From JAAFIP01 sp043728315 (GTDB lineage Bacteria > Pseudomonadota > Gammaproteobacteria > Burkholderiales > Burkholderiaceae_C), in assembly GCA_043728315.1 (NCBI GenBank), contig JAYTMT010000150.1:1-64000 (forward strand): a DNA stretch of 64,000 nucleotides. The letters are read 5' to 3'. The translations under genes and the position numbers were made by a program. Below the pieces are notes generated by a model. That model was given only the letters and a program-made list of their open reading frames with translations, was not told the DNA's origin and did no database searches. Positions 43,801 to 51,035 of the stretch are shown one piece after another (within the stretch, counting starts at the first letter, position 1; each line of letters starts with the position of its first letter).

Positions 43801-44359
43801 GGTGTTGCTTACCGAGGTGCAAATCAGTGGCCTTCTTAAACTTAACCGCCCGCTGACACACGACTACCCCGCCAGCGGCGCGTATGCAAGCTCGGCTTTG
43901 GTGTTTGGTGATTTGCAGGCGCGGGTGTTTGGTAAATTGAGCCAAGAGACGTGGACTGGGGTGTGGTCGGATGCGCGCATTGGCAATGCCACTTCGGCGC
44001 AATACAACGATGTGGTGTACCCGATTGGCTGCACCAACAGGGGGGCGCAGGAGCAGCGCTGGGCCTTGGTTTTTACCTCGGCCACGACGTTTAGGGTGCT
44101 AGGCGAGTCGGTGGGGCAAATTGCTACGGGCGACGTGAACTCGCCCTGCACCCCCGCTAACCCAGCCACGGGCCAGCCCTACTTTAGCCTGCTGCCTGCG
44201 GGCTGGGGCTCGGGCTGGAGTGCGGGCAATGTGCTGCGCTTTAACACTGCTGCGGCCAATTACCCGGTGTGGTTGGCACGCGCTATTTTGCAAGGCCCAG
44301 CCAGTGTGCTGGGCGACAGCTTTCAAATTGAGGCTCGCGGCAGCATTGACCGCGTTTAA
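40895..44359 (+). CDS. Large virion structural protein
   Basis: The 1154-residue product begins MPILTGDIKLLKAQVNLDTP and DVADLERVYGNVALRKIFPAVY. It is beta-rich and contains several repeated Ig-like segments (motifs LVLNHAGTVFTDDGAG, GVVGYADGVL, GDVVVVHHTDT). Such very large proteins lie between tape measure and fibre genes in B3/D3112-like phages and probably build the tail tip. ATG 40895 follows TGAGAA. Confidence 0.65.
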   Translation: MPILTGDIKLLKAQVNLDTPDGGGAMTSAEVVDGLSNNLFPDVADLERVYGNVALRKIFPAVYTSNVDSYYKAHAIISKPPADAKVSVNLFTTRSWTDRRLDAKEAIERYTGKGPRLTCRILEAHYAGSLVLNLFSLSGRDFPAESDAVVMRSPNGAEQTVRILKIAISKAPYTVSEGGGVVTFEAFLAVCTLSAYLVNDVVGPPLARAVTNEAAYALLYSTNVAAGAKFYSIKPLTAAAALNALAVQVSEVYNSVVPAAASESPIIDQYPLGLRRNVSRTAVAAISLPSVAAALGPNSALRTPTAIEPGSLVLNHAGTVFTDDGAGLLKQGSTTVGVVGYADGVLTFAAGAPSYAAGSNVITYKPATSSGAAAHSESLAITQANQGLAFVYAFEPPPAPGTFTVSYMAQGRWYDLTDNATGRLVGADTSYGTGSISYSTGSASMTLGALPDVGSELVFSWGDAAAAKALPNTIALPARLVGTCALDGWLWQSDNLTMTWTRGATTYTATANIVTGAIAGDATGNVSTRTQWLGYPGYSTVVQMSPAVLPDGAGMVTFSATRSAQTPATQAVAVPGSATLAGAPIVPGNLVCTLGVSAPPGHTYPSIVYARDDRQGNLVVDGAVVGSVNYSTGAVVFVANYTAATYLNVLRSRPNLNGVGTYFYDTQEASTATITLTAGTRTVSYSLPGHAVQVASTTAPMAWGYQVPLAPGGEVVTDSLALSVGGEVYTAGGGVLRKGWDALTATPAISSAGTVGSAGLITVTSLPANGQNAVVWSNVAEKLSGAGRVRQGVFRTSSAPIKIASAQLQSGALIGVCNAAGAVSGGGFGGAVDFSRGLVKWSIAAPIPAESLSYNAVFLQYLPLDANILGLDTARLPLDGRVPVYRPGDVVVVHHTDTYTVPGTPVVGTVVNVGRVRVSYIKLRDNLGVAVPEAMLDMDLDAGTATLNSGYALGALQLPLKAEHRIEDTVLLTEVQISGLLKLNRPLTHDYPASGAYASSALVFGDLQARVFGKLSQETWTGVWSDARIGNATSAQYNDVVYPIGCTNRGAQEQRWALVFTSATTFRVLGESVGQIATGDVNSPCTPANPATGQPYFSLLPAGWGSGWSAGNVLRFNTAAANYPVWLARAILQGPASVLGDSFQIEARGSIDRV

Positions 44360-44376
44360 ATTTTTAGGAAAAAACC

Positions 44377-45630
44377 ATGCCATACCCCGTAAAGTATTTT
44401 GATAGCACGCACCCCACCAGCCCCGTGCTGGGCGCAACGCAGGGCGATTTGGTGGCGCTGCTGGACGCGCTGCTGGTCACTGGCCACGCTATTAAAACGG
44501 TGGACAGCATCACGCGCGTGGGCAGCGTGGCTACCGCCACCGTGTCTGCTGGCCACCAATATCGGGAGGGGCAGGTGCTGCTTAGTCAGGGCTGGACGCA
44601 GCCCGAGTACAACGGAGAGGTGCAAGTGCTTGGCCGCACCGCCACAACCTACACATTTACCGTGACCGGCACGCCCACAACGCCAGCCACTACGGCTACC
44701 AGCGGCACGGCTAAGGTAGCGCCGCTGGGCTTTGAGAAGGTGTTTGCGGGGGCGAACAAAGCGGTTTACCGCAGCCCCAATTTGCTTAGCAACCGCCCAT
44801 ATCTGCGGGTGGATGACAGCCTAGACCCTGTTTGGGATGCGTCTTATGCGAAATACGCCAAGGTGACCATGGCGCAGAGCATGATCGATGTGGATACTTT
44901 TGCGGGCGCTCGCGCGCCTTATGACGCGGCTTACCCGACGCGCAATGAGGTGGGCACGGGCGCTGGTAACACTGCCGCAAACGGCTGGTTCAAATGGGTT
45001 TACGCGATGGGCAGCAACACCCCCGCGTACGCCGTGCCAACGGGTGCACGCGACTGGATTCTTCTGGGCGACGATCGAGGGTTTTACTTTTACACAAACT
45101 ATGAGCCCGGCGGCGCGAGAGGGGGCTACGGGCTCACCGACTTCGATTCTTACAAGCCAGGTGATAGTTTCAACACTATTTTATGCGCGCACGAGAACCC
45201 TGAGGCGGCAAATTCAGGCTACGGATACCCGAATCGGCGAAACTACGCCGCTTGGGAGCATCAATATGAAGGACGGGTAATTATGCGAAACTCGCTGCAA
45301 ATAGGCAGCCCGGTACGCGCTGCATATATCAGCTTGTCTGGGGCGGCTGGTGCTACGGTGAGTGGATACAGCACCAATTTTCCATTCCCGAACGCGGCAG
45401 ATTACAGCATGGTAACTGCGCCAGTACTGCTGCGCGAAGAGTCGGGGGCGCTGCGCGGCGCGATGCCGGGGCTGTTCCACATACAGCACCGCCAGCCGTT
45501 TCCAGACCGCACGGTGCTGGACAATATGGCTGGCTACGCAGGGCGCAAATTCTTGGTGATTGGCAGCTCTTACGAAAGCGCGGGCAACGTGTGCAGTCAG
45601 CTTTTTGACATCACCGGGCCTTGGAGATAA
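44377..45630 (+). CDS. Hypothetical virion protein
   Basis: The 417-residue product starts MPYPVKYFDSTHPTSPVLGA and has RDWILLGDDRGFYFYTNY and YEGRVIMRNS. Its C-terminal part ends FLVIGSSYESAGNVCSQLFDIT. Likely a tail-tip or baseplate component; not recognised. AGGAAA precedes the start. Confidence 0.6.
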   Translation: MPYPVKYFDSTHPTSPVLGATQGDLVALLDALLVTGHAIKTVDSITRVGSVATATVSAGHQYREGQVLLSQGWTQPEYNGEVQVLGRTATTYTFTVTGTPTTPATTATSGTAKVAPLGFEKVFAGANKAVYRSPNLLSNRPYLRVDDSLDPVWDASYAKYAKVTMAQSMIDVDTFAGARAPYDAAYPTRNEVGTGAGNTAANGWFKWVYAMGSNTPAYAVPTGARDWILLGDDRGFYFYTNYEPGGARGGYGLTDFDSYKPGDSFNTILCAHENPEAANSGYGYPNRRNYAAWEHQYEGRVIMRNSLQIGSPVRAAYISLSGAAGATVSGYSTNFPFPNAADYSMVTAPVLLREESGALRGAMPGLFHIQHRQPFPDRTVLDNMAGYAGRKFLVIGSSYESAGNVCSQLFDITGPWR

Positions 45631-45632
45631 AT

Positions 45633-46610
45633 ATGGCGTGGTGGACTTCTGTGCCTGCGCTTACGCCACTGGTGGCGCATGACGCGCTGCGCGTGAGCGC
45701 TACGCATTTTTTGGATGGGGTGGGAAATAACCACATGGGGCTTGGCGGTTGCACATTGGCTGAAACATACCCCTATGCCGCGAGTTACGCAGGGGCCGCA
45801 AACCCCATGCCCTATACCAGCCCCGTGAACGTGCCTGCCCAAGGAGTGGTGTGTGTGTTTTACAAAGCCAGCTCTAACCTAGTGGCTTTTTACGAAAATG
45901 ATGGTGCGGCAGCTCAAAACTTCGCGCTTGACATAGAGCCCAACGGTACTCTGTACACATACTCCTCCCCGAACACCGCATTGCACACAGGAGGGTTGCC
46001 CTTTGGTGTTTATCGTTTTTTAGCTCTGCTTAAAGGAGCAAGCACCCAACAAGCGTACATCGACGGTGCGTTGATAGGCTCGGTAGGCGCAAACAACTCC
46101 GTGCCTGCTACTTTGTGGGGCATGGGCTATGGGTTGTCAGGTAACTCGTATGCTTTCGATTCAAACGACCGGTTCCTTGCGGCTGGCATATTTTCAGGCT
46201 CTGCGACGCTAGCCGACGTGCAGGCACTAGAAGCAGCGCTGCGGGTTGCGGTAGCCGCACCAATGCCTGGCGCGCGAATAGTGCTCAGAGCGCCAGCGCG
46301 TGCGGGGGCGCGCGCTTTAGGAGCGCTATCGGCAAATGTGGTTGATGTTGGCCGCGCGCGCGTGCAATTGTCGGCAGGGTTCATGGGCTTTGGCAGTATC
46401 GAAGGTGTGGTGACAGTCAACAACGTGCCCGCCTCTAAGCAGGTGCGGTTGTATGATAAGGCCAGCGGCGCGCTCGTGGCGCAAACGCAGAGCGCCGCAA
46501 GCGGTGGGTATGCCTTCACTGGTATCGACGCAGCGCGCGAATACTTTGTGGTGTCGCACGACAACGCGTGCCAATACAACGCTGTCGTGAGCGACATGAT
46601 TAAGCTATGA
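45633..46610 (+). CDS. Hypothetical virion protein with LamG-like and carboxypeptidase-regulatory-like domains
   Basis: Of 325 residues, about 25-200 look like a concanavalin/LamG jelly roll (FALDIEPNGTLYTYSSPN, QQAYIDGALIGSVG). Residues about 255-320 resemble a small Ig-like regulatory domain (GVVTVNNVPASKQVRLYDK, GGYAFTGIDAAREYFVV). It may bind sugars at the host surface. ATG 45633 follows GGAG. Confidence 0.6.
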   Translation: MAWWTSVPALTPLVAHDALRVSATHFLDGVGNNHMGLGGCTLAETYPYAASYAGAANPMPYTSPVNVPAQGVVCVFYKASSNLVAFYENDGAAAQNFALDIEPNGTLYTYSSPNTALHTGGLPFGVYRFLALLKGASTQQAYIDGALIGSVGANNSVPATLWGMGYGLSGNSYAFDSNDRFLAAGIFSGSATLADVQALEAALRVAVAAPMPGARIVLRAPARAGARALGALSANVVDVGRARVQLSAGFMGFGSIEGVVTVNNVPASKQVRLYDKASGALVAQTQSAASGGYAFTGIDAAREYFVVSHDNACQYNAVVSDMIKL

Positions 46611-47023
46611 CTTTGGGCGATGCGGTCACTGCCGATATGCTGCAAGCACTGACACGGGCGCTGGACAGTGACCCGAGCGGGGGAGGCAAGGCGCTTTTTT
46701 ACACCGCTCCGATACCGCTGGCCGGAGCGCCTGCGGGCGCTGCGGTGCTGCTCGCCACTGCGGTGTTCCCCAAGCCCAGCCTTGGCGCTGTGGCGGGGCG
46801 CACGTTGACGCTTGCCGTGCCTGCGCCGTCTTTGGCTCAGGCCAGCGGCGCGGTGGCTTGGGTGCGGTTTGTCAACGGGGCAGGTCTGTTTGTGGGGGAC
46901 GAAGACAGCGTGGGGATACCTGCCACCGCGGCGCGTATCAAAATAGACAACGGGCTGGGCACGCTGGTGCTGCAAACGGGTGGTTCGCTGAACAGCACCG
47001 TGGGCACTTGGGCGCTGCCATGA
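46607..47023 (+). CDS. Hypothetical virion protein
   Basis: The 138-residue product starts MTLGDAVTADMLQALTRALD, then a beta-rich part with GAVAWVRFVNGAGLFVGDED. It overlaps both neighbours by ATGA. Not recognised. Confidence 0.6.
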   Translation: MTLGDAVTADMLQALTRALDSDPSGGGKALFYTAPIPLAGAPAGAAVLLATAVFPKPSLGAVAGRTLTLAVPAPSLAQASGAVAWVRFVNGAGLFVGDEDSVGIPATAARIKIDNGLGTLVLQTGGSLNSTVGTWALP

Positions 47024-48846
47024 GTGTGGTGAATCTTAATTTTGCGGGGGTGTATGTCGCGCCGCTGGCCACTGCGGTGCTGCTAAATTTTGGCTCTGCG
47101 GTGGCGGTGGTGCCGCCTGCGTATGCAAGCGTGGGACTGCTTGCGCCTGAGCCTGTTTTTGGTTGTGCAGTGGGGTATGACAACGCGGTTAGCAGGCCGT
47201 TTACTCGCAGTGCTGGCGTGGCGTGGCAGGCAGCCGCGGCGCATGCCACGCAGGCGGGTTTGCCTTGGGTGCGCGGGCTGGAGTTTCGCGCCGCGGCCGC
47301 GCTGCCTTGGGATGCTGGCCTCGTGCGTGATGCACTGGCTGCGCTGCCTTTTGTGGCCACTGAGCCAGCACGCAGTGCCGGACTGGTTGCTTGGGATGCG
47401 GGGCAGGCTTTGTACCGCTCTGGCACCGATTCTTTTACCGATCTTTTGCCGCGCCACTCGGCTGGGCTTGCGCCTTGGCATGCGGGCGTGCTGGTGGCGC
47501 GCGCGGAGGGTGATAGCTGGGTCCAGCTTGTGCCACTGCCAGTGGCCAAGGGCGGGGCTTGGCAGGAGGCGCAGGCGCTGAGTCGGCGCACAGATGCGCG
47601 CTTTGCAGTGGCCGTGCCGTATTTGCGCCACGCGGTAGTACCTTGGCAGGCTACGCGCCAGCCTGCCGCTGGACGCGAAGCTCCGCCTCTTGCGCCGCCA
47701 GCATACACCCCGTTTACCAATCTCGATTTTCAGTGTCGGTACACGTTGCTAAATCCGCGCGCTGTCTTTTTAAACTTTGGTGCGCATCCTTGCCCCAACC
47801 AGTTTGGCGCACCGCTCTATGTTCTTCCCGCGAGGTTTTATATGTCAGTGAATAATGTCTCTGCGCTGCGCTTGCCCGATATGGCCGAAGTGCCTTTGTA
47901 CGGTGTGAATCTGTCGGCTGATGTGGGCAGCTTTGCTTGGTCATTTAGCGCTACCGGGCCAGACGCGCTGATGGGCTTGCTTGCGCCTGTCGGCGGCGCG
48001 CCAGTGCAGATCAAACTGGTGTTAAACGGGCTTGAATGGCGCTTTGTGGTGGACAGCAGGCGGCGCAGCCATGAATTTGGCCGCAAGAGTGTGCAGATTA
48101 CAGGGCGCAGCGTGACCGCGCTGCTGAGCGCACCGTTCTCGCGCGAGCAGCAGTATCTAAACTCCACCGCGCAAACAGCGCAGCAGTTGGCTTTGCAAGC
48201 CCTGAGCGCCAGCGGCGCGGGGCTAGACTGGGGCTTGGACGATTGGCTTGTGCCTGCGGGGGCTTGGTCGCACACGGGCGCGCCTTTGTCGGCTGTGCAG
48301 GCGATTGCGCAAGCGGCTGGGGGCTATGTGCAAAGCCACCGCAGCCTGCCTACCCTACTGGTGCGCCACCCTTACCCCACGCTGCCAGGCGGTGTGCCGG
48401 GTGGGCCATGGAACTGGGGCGGGGCTTTTGCGGCGGATGTGGCGCTTACGCCTGATGCGGTGATTACCGATGGCATTGAGCAGCAAGATTCGGTGGCAGT
48501 CAATGGCGTGTATGTCTCTGGCACGTCGCAGGGCGTGGTGGTGCTGGTCAAGCGCACTGGCACGGCGGGCGAGCTGCTGGGGGCGCTGGTGACCGACCCG
48601 TTGATTACGCATGTAACCGCGGCCACGCAGCGCGGGCTGGCGGTGCTGGGGGCAGCGGGGGCTAAATACTTGCAAACGCTGCAACTGCCCGTGCTGACGG
48701 GCGGTGCAAACCCGGGCGTGTTAGATGTTGGCCAACTGGTGCAGGTCAACGACACCGTGCCTTGGCGCGGACGGGTGCGCTCGGTTTCTGTGTCTGCCAG
48801 CAGCCCCAGTTTGCGCCAGACTGTGGCGATTGAGAGGCATCTATGA
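47020..48846 (+). CDS. Tail hub-like virion protein
   Basis: The 608-residue product has an N-terminal repeat-like region (about 1-240) with Trp-rich AVPWQA/APWHAG units, and a C-terminal part (about 275-608) that resembles tail-hub proteins: LPLYGVNLSADVGSFAWSFSA, GRKSVQITGRSVTALLSAPF, GGYVQSHRSLPTLLVRH and GQLVQVNDTVPWRGRVRSVSV. ATG 47020 (ATGA overlap). Confidence 0.65.
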   Translation: MSVVNLNFAGVYVAPLATAVLLNFGSAVAVVPPAYASVGLLAPEPVFGCAVGYDNAVSRPFTRSAGVAWQAAAAHATQAGLPWVRGLEFRAAAALPWDAGLVRDALAALPFVATEPARSAGLVAWDAGQALYRSGTDSFTDLLPRHSAGLAPWHAGVLVARAEGDSWVQLVPLPVAKGGAWQEAQALSRRTDARFAVAVPYLRHAVVPWQATRQPAAGREAPPLAPPAYTPFTNLDFQCRYTLLNPRAVFLNFGAHPCPNQFGAPLYVLPARFYMSVNNVSALRLPDMAEVPLYGVNLSADVGSFAWSFSATGPDALMGLLAPVGGAPVQIKLVLNGLEWRFVVDSRRRSHEFGRKSVQITGRSVTALLSAPFSREQQYLNSTAQTAQQLALQALSASGAGLDWGLDDWLVPAGAWSHTGAPLSAVQAIAQAAGGYVQSHRSLPTLLVRHPYPTLPGGVPGGPWNWGGAFAADVALTPDAVITDGIEQQDSVAVNGVYVSGTSQGVVVLVKRTGTAGELLGALVTDPLITHVTAATQRGLAVLGAAGAKYLQTLQLPVLTGGANPGVLDVGQLVQVNDTVPWRGRVRSVSVSASSPSLRQTVAIERHL

Positions 48847-49070
48847 GCAATCCTTTTCGCTTATTTTTAGAGCTGCTGCCGCAGACTCCTTTGCTGATCG
48901 GCGAGGTGGTGGCCACGCATGGCGATGACACCAGCACGGTGCAATACCCCGGTGGTGGGCAGCAGCGGGTGCGAGGCTCGGGCTTTGCAGTGGCTGCTAA
49001 GGTGTTTGTGCGCTCGGGCGTAATCGAGGGCGCAGCGCCTGCGCTAGCGGCTTTTGTGGTGGAGGTATAG
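48843..49070 (+). CDS. Small virion-region protein
   Basis: The 75-residue product (LLIGEVVATHGDDTSTVQYP, then GSGFAVAAKVFVRSG) looks like a small beta-barrel often placed after the hub gene in B3-like phages. ATGA overlap upstream. Last gene of the tail operon. Confidence 0.6.
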   Translation: MSNPFRLFLELLPQTPLLIGEVVATHGDDTSTVQYPGGGQQRVRGSGFAVAAKVFVRSGVIEGAAPALAAFVVEV

Positions 49071-49225
49071 CACCGGACAAAAAAGGCGGGTAACTTAAAG
49101 CGCTGCGCTAACAGCTATTTAAGCCCCATTTCAAGCAGATATGACCTGCAAGTCGGACAAGCCCCGCCACTGTGTACACAGCGGGGCAAGCCTACCATAT
49201 TTCCCAACAGGAAAGAGACTTGCAT
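49071..49225 (+). promoter_or_regulatory. Leader of the com-dam unit with a hairpin
   Basis: 155 bp without a gene. GCCCCG...CGGGGC (49161-49187) encloses a perfect 12-bp palindrome CTGTGTACACAG. It may be an operator or an mRNA hairpin controlling com. GGAAAGAG lies 9 bases before ATG 49226. No late motif of the A/B/C type is present here. Confidence 0.45.
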
Positions 49226-49414
49226 ATGAACGAAATACGCTGCGGGGCTTGCAATCGTAAGCTCGGCGAAGGACAATTCACCCAACTCATGATTAAGTGC
49301 ACGCGTTGCGGCACCATGAACAACCTGAGGGCCGAGCGCCCCCAATCTGAGCGCCTAGAGCGTCAAAACCAACGAGGTAATGACCATGGGCATATCAATT
49401 CAAGACCAAGCTAA
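49226..49414 (+). CDS. com: Com-like zinc-finger translational regulator
   Basis: The 62-residue product has RCGACNRKLGEG, then IKCTRCGTMN: two CxxC pairs as in Mu Com, which binds mom mRNA and allows its translation. Here the following gene is a Dam-type methylase instead of mom, and com overlaps its start by about 30 bases, which suggests the same kind of translational control. Confidence 0.8.
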   Translation: MNEIRCGACNRKLGEGQFTQLMIKCTRCGTMNNLRAERPQSERLERQNQRGNDHGHINSRPS

Positions 49415-50189
49415 GGCTAAATCATTTTTAGGCTGGGTGGGCGGCAAAAGCCAGCTCACCAAGACCATCATCCCGCTTATTCCCCAGCACAAGGGCTATG
49501 TAGAGGTATTTGCGGGGGCTGCTTGGATGCTTTTTCGCAAGCCGCCAAGCGATGTGGAGATCATCAATGACCTCAACCGTGACCTGACCACGCTTTACAA
49601 GGTGGTACAGCTTCACCTTGAGGAGTTTCTGCGCTACTTTAAGTGGATTTTGGTGAGCCGCGAGGAGTTTGAGCGGTTCAAGGTGCTCGATCCTGAGCAG
49701 ATGACGGATATTCAGCGGGCAGCGCGGTTCTTTTACTTGATCAAAGGCGGGTTCGGTTCGCGGGTGACGAACCCGAGCTTTGGGATTGGTGCAACGCAAA
49801 AGCCTCGGATTAATCTGTTGCGCTTGGAGGAGGATTTGAGCGAGGCGCATATGCGGCTGTCTCGGGTTTTTGTGGATAACAGGCCGTATGGGGATTGCAT
49901 CAAGCGCTTTGATAGGCCGACCACGTTTTTCTATGTTGATCCGCCCTACTACGACTGCGAGGAATACTACGGTAAAAACATGTTCGCAAAGGCCGATTTT
50001 GAGCGCCTACGTGACCTACTGTCTGATGCCAAGGGCAAATGGATCGTGTCGATTAACGACGTGCCGGAAATACGGGCTCTCTTCAGGGGCTTTGAAATCA
50101 AGCCTGTGGCCACCAACTACAGCGTATCGGCGGGGAAGCGGCAGGCTGTCACCGAGCTTTTAATCGCCAATTTCAAAATGCCTAATTAG
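49386..50189 (+). CDS. Dam-type N6-adenine DNA methyltransferase (D12 class)
   Basis: The 267-residue product has FLGWVGGKSQL (residues 14-24), YVEVFAGAAWML for SAM binding, and the catalytic DPPYY (185-189), the order of D12-class Dam-like enzymes. It probably methylates phage DNA against host restriction; the target site (GATC or other) is not known. ATG 49386 was preferred to ATG 49380 for spacing from GAGG. Regulation by Com is inferred. Confidence 0.88.
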   Translation: MGISIQDQAKAKSFLGWVGGKSQLTKTIIPLIPQHKGYVEVFAGAAWMLFRKPPSDVEIINDLNRDLTTLYKVVQLHLEEFLRYFKWILVSREEFERFKVLDPEQMTDIQRAARFFYLIKGGFGSRVTNPSFGIGATQKPRINLLRLEEDLSEAHMRLSRVFVDNRPYGDCIKRFDRPTTFFYVDPPYYDCEEYYGKNMFAKADFERLRDLLSDAKGKWIVSINDVPEIRALFRGFEIKPVATNYSVSAGKRQAVTELLIANFKMPN

Positions 50190-50208
50190 AGGTTTGGTGG
50201 CGTAAACC
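50190..50208 (+). terminator. Hairpin at the end of the methylase gene
   Basis: AGGTTT and AAACCT form a 6-bp stem with an 8-nt loop directly after the stop; CAAAATTA follows instead of a T-tract. A second hairpin AAATTAGC/GCTAATTT lies at about 50213-50234. Termination is plausible, not certain. Confidence 0.4.
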
Positions 50209-50256
50209 TCAAAATTAGCAAATAAGCTAATTTAAGAATGCGCAAGTTGCTGGTCT

Positions 50257-50311
50257 CCACCAGAGCCGAGCGCTGTCTACATTATGTGTAGATAGTGCTT
50301 GGCTTCGGTGG
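50257..50311 (+). ncRNA. Long G-U-rich hairpin, candidate small RNA or leader element
   Basis: Left arm 50257-50281 and right arm 50287-50311 pair over 25 positions around the loop TTATG. There are four G-U pairs on the plus strand and one A-C mismatch; the minus-strand transcript would have mismatches there. This asymmetry points to a rightward RNA. It lies in the 172-bp gap before a small gene. Confidence 0.5.
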
Positions 50312-50361
50312 CGAACAGAGCGGTACCGAAGGCCTACCAACCCTAACCCAGAGAGCCAATT

Positions 50362-50622
50362 ATGAGCACCAACACTACTCAACAACAAACTACAGGCCAA
50401 TTGGAGGCTTGCTTGTCCGATTACCTAATCGGCGCAACCCGCGTCAATCCAGCGCTGGCCATGGCCTTTGTAGACCATAAAGGCTGGGCGCAGGCAGCCC
50501 AAGCCATCATCGACCGCCGCGCCACCGCATTCCTTGAGTGCCTAGATGCGGATGTGCTAGGGGCCATCGCAAATGGCCAGATCGACCTGCCACGCTGCGC
50601 CGCGGCCGCGTTGGCCAACTAG
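50362..50622 (+). CDS. Small hypothetical phage protein near the right end
   Basis: The 86-residue helical product (LEACLSDYLIGATRVNPALA, then FLECLDADVLGAIANGQIDL) has no known motif. CAGAGAG lies upstream. It sits in the accessory zone of Mu-like phages between the methylase gene and the right end. Confidence 0.6.
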   Translation: MSTNTTQQQTTGQLEACLSDYLIGATRVNPALAMAFVDHKGWAQAAQAIIDRRATAFLECLDADVLGAIANGQIDLPRCAAAALAN

Positions 50623-50650
50623 GGCCAAACCAAGCAATAAGGCCAAAATC

Positions 50651-50842
50651 ATGACCAAGCAAACAGAACCCGTCGCACAAGCCGAATGCATCACCCAGAT
50701 TGCACGCCAGTACCTGTGCAGCGCCACCCTAGAGACACGCGACCGTGGCGAGCTAGACTTCCACGACGTTGGCGTGTGGAACGTCAAAGCGGCGCTAGAG
50801 GCAGCCTACGCAGCTGGTAGGCAATCCGCCACCGCAAAGTAA
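50651..50842 (+). CDS. Small phage protein (DUF6900-like)
   Basis: The 63-residue product has ITQIARQYLCSATLETR and LDFHDVGVWNVKAALEAAYAAG, which I associate with the DUF6900 family in mobile elements. Role unknown. A strong terminator follows. Confidence 0.65.
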   Translation: MTKQTEPVAQAECITQIARQYLCSATLETRDRGELDFHDVGVWNVKAALEAAYAAGRQSATAK

Positions 50843-50858
50843 GCCGCCCAGACGCAAC

Positions 50859-50884
50859 AAAACCGCCTTAAAGGCGGTTTTTCT
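50859..50884 (+). terminator. Rho-independent terminator at the prophage right end
   Basis: AAAACCGCCTTAAAGGCGGTTTT with T run: stem AACCGCC/GGCGGTT, loop TTAAA-like, followed by TTCTTTG. It would stop rightward transcription before the phage end. Confidence 0.85.
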
Positions 50885-51029
50885 TTGTCTGTGGCATTCA
50901 TATAGCCATGTGCGCCAATCCATCAACACAGCCCCAATTTCGCATTAGATAATTCCTTTGTCACCCACGAAAGCAATTCAGCACCTGTTTATCTCGCTTC
51001 ACTCGCACAATTTATGTCGGCGCGCTTTA
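50885..51029. other. Prophage right end
   Basis: 145 bp without a credible gene. On the minus strand CGAGTGAAGCGAGATAAA lies about 25 bases from the end and resembles motifs at the left end, so it is a candidate transposase site. Confidence 0.5.
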
Positions 51030-51035
51030 AATTTA
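51030..51035 (+). repeat. Right copy of the prophage target-site duplication
   Basis: AATTTA matching 9193-9198. From here the host DUF11 gene continues in frame. Confidence 0.85.

Larger units (their letters stand above)
9199..51029. mobile_element. Mu-like (transposable) prophage, about 41.8 kb
   Basis: Bounded by the AATTTA duplication and carrying a complete set of Mu-type functions: repressor, DD35E transposase, transposition ATPase, Gam-like, GemA, Mor, lysis genes, Mu gp25-gp29 equivalents, gpF, gpG, protease, capsid, tail genes, com and dam. Transposition genes are BcepMu-like; the tail looks siphoviral. The early module is central, with late genes transcribed away from it on both sides, unlike Mu. 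Every major gene looks intact, so the prophage may be functional. Confidence 0.95.
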
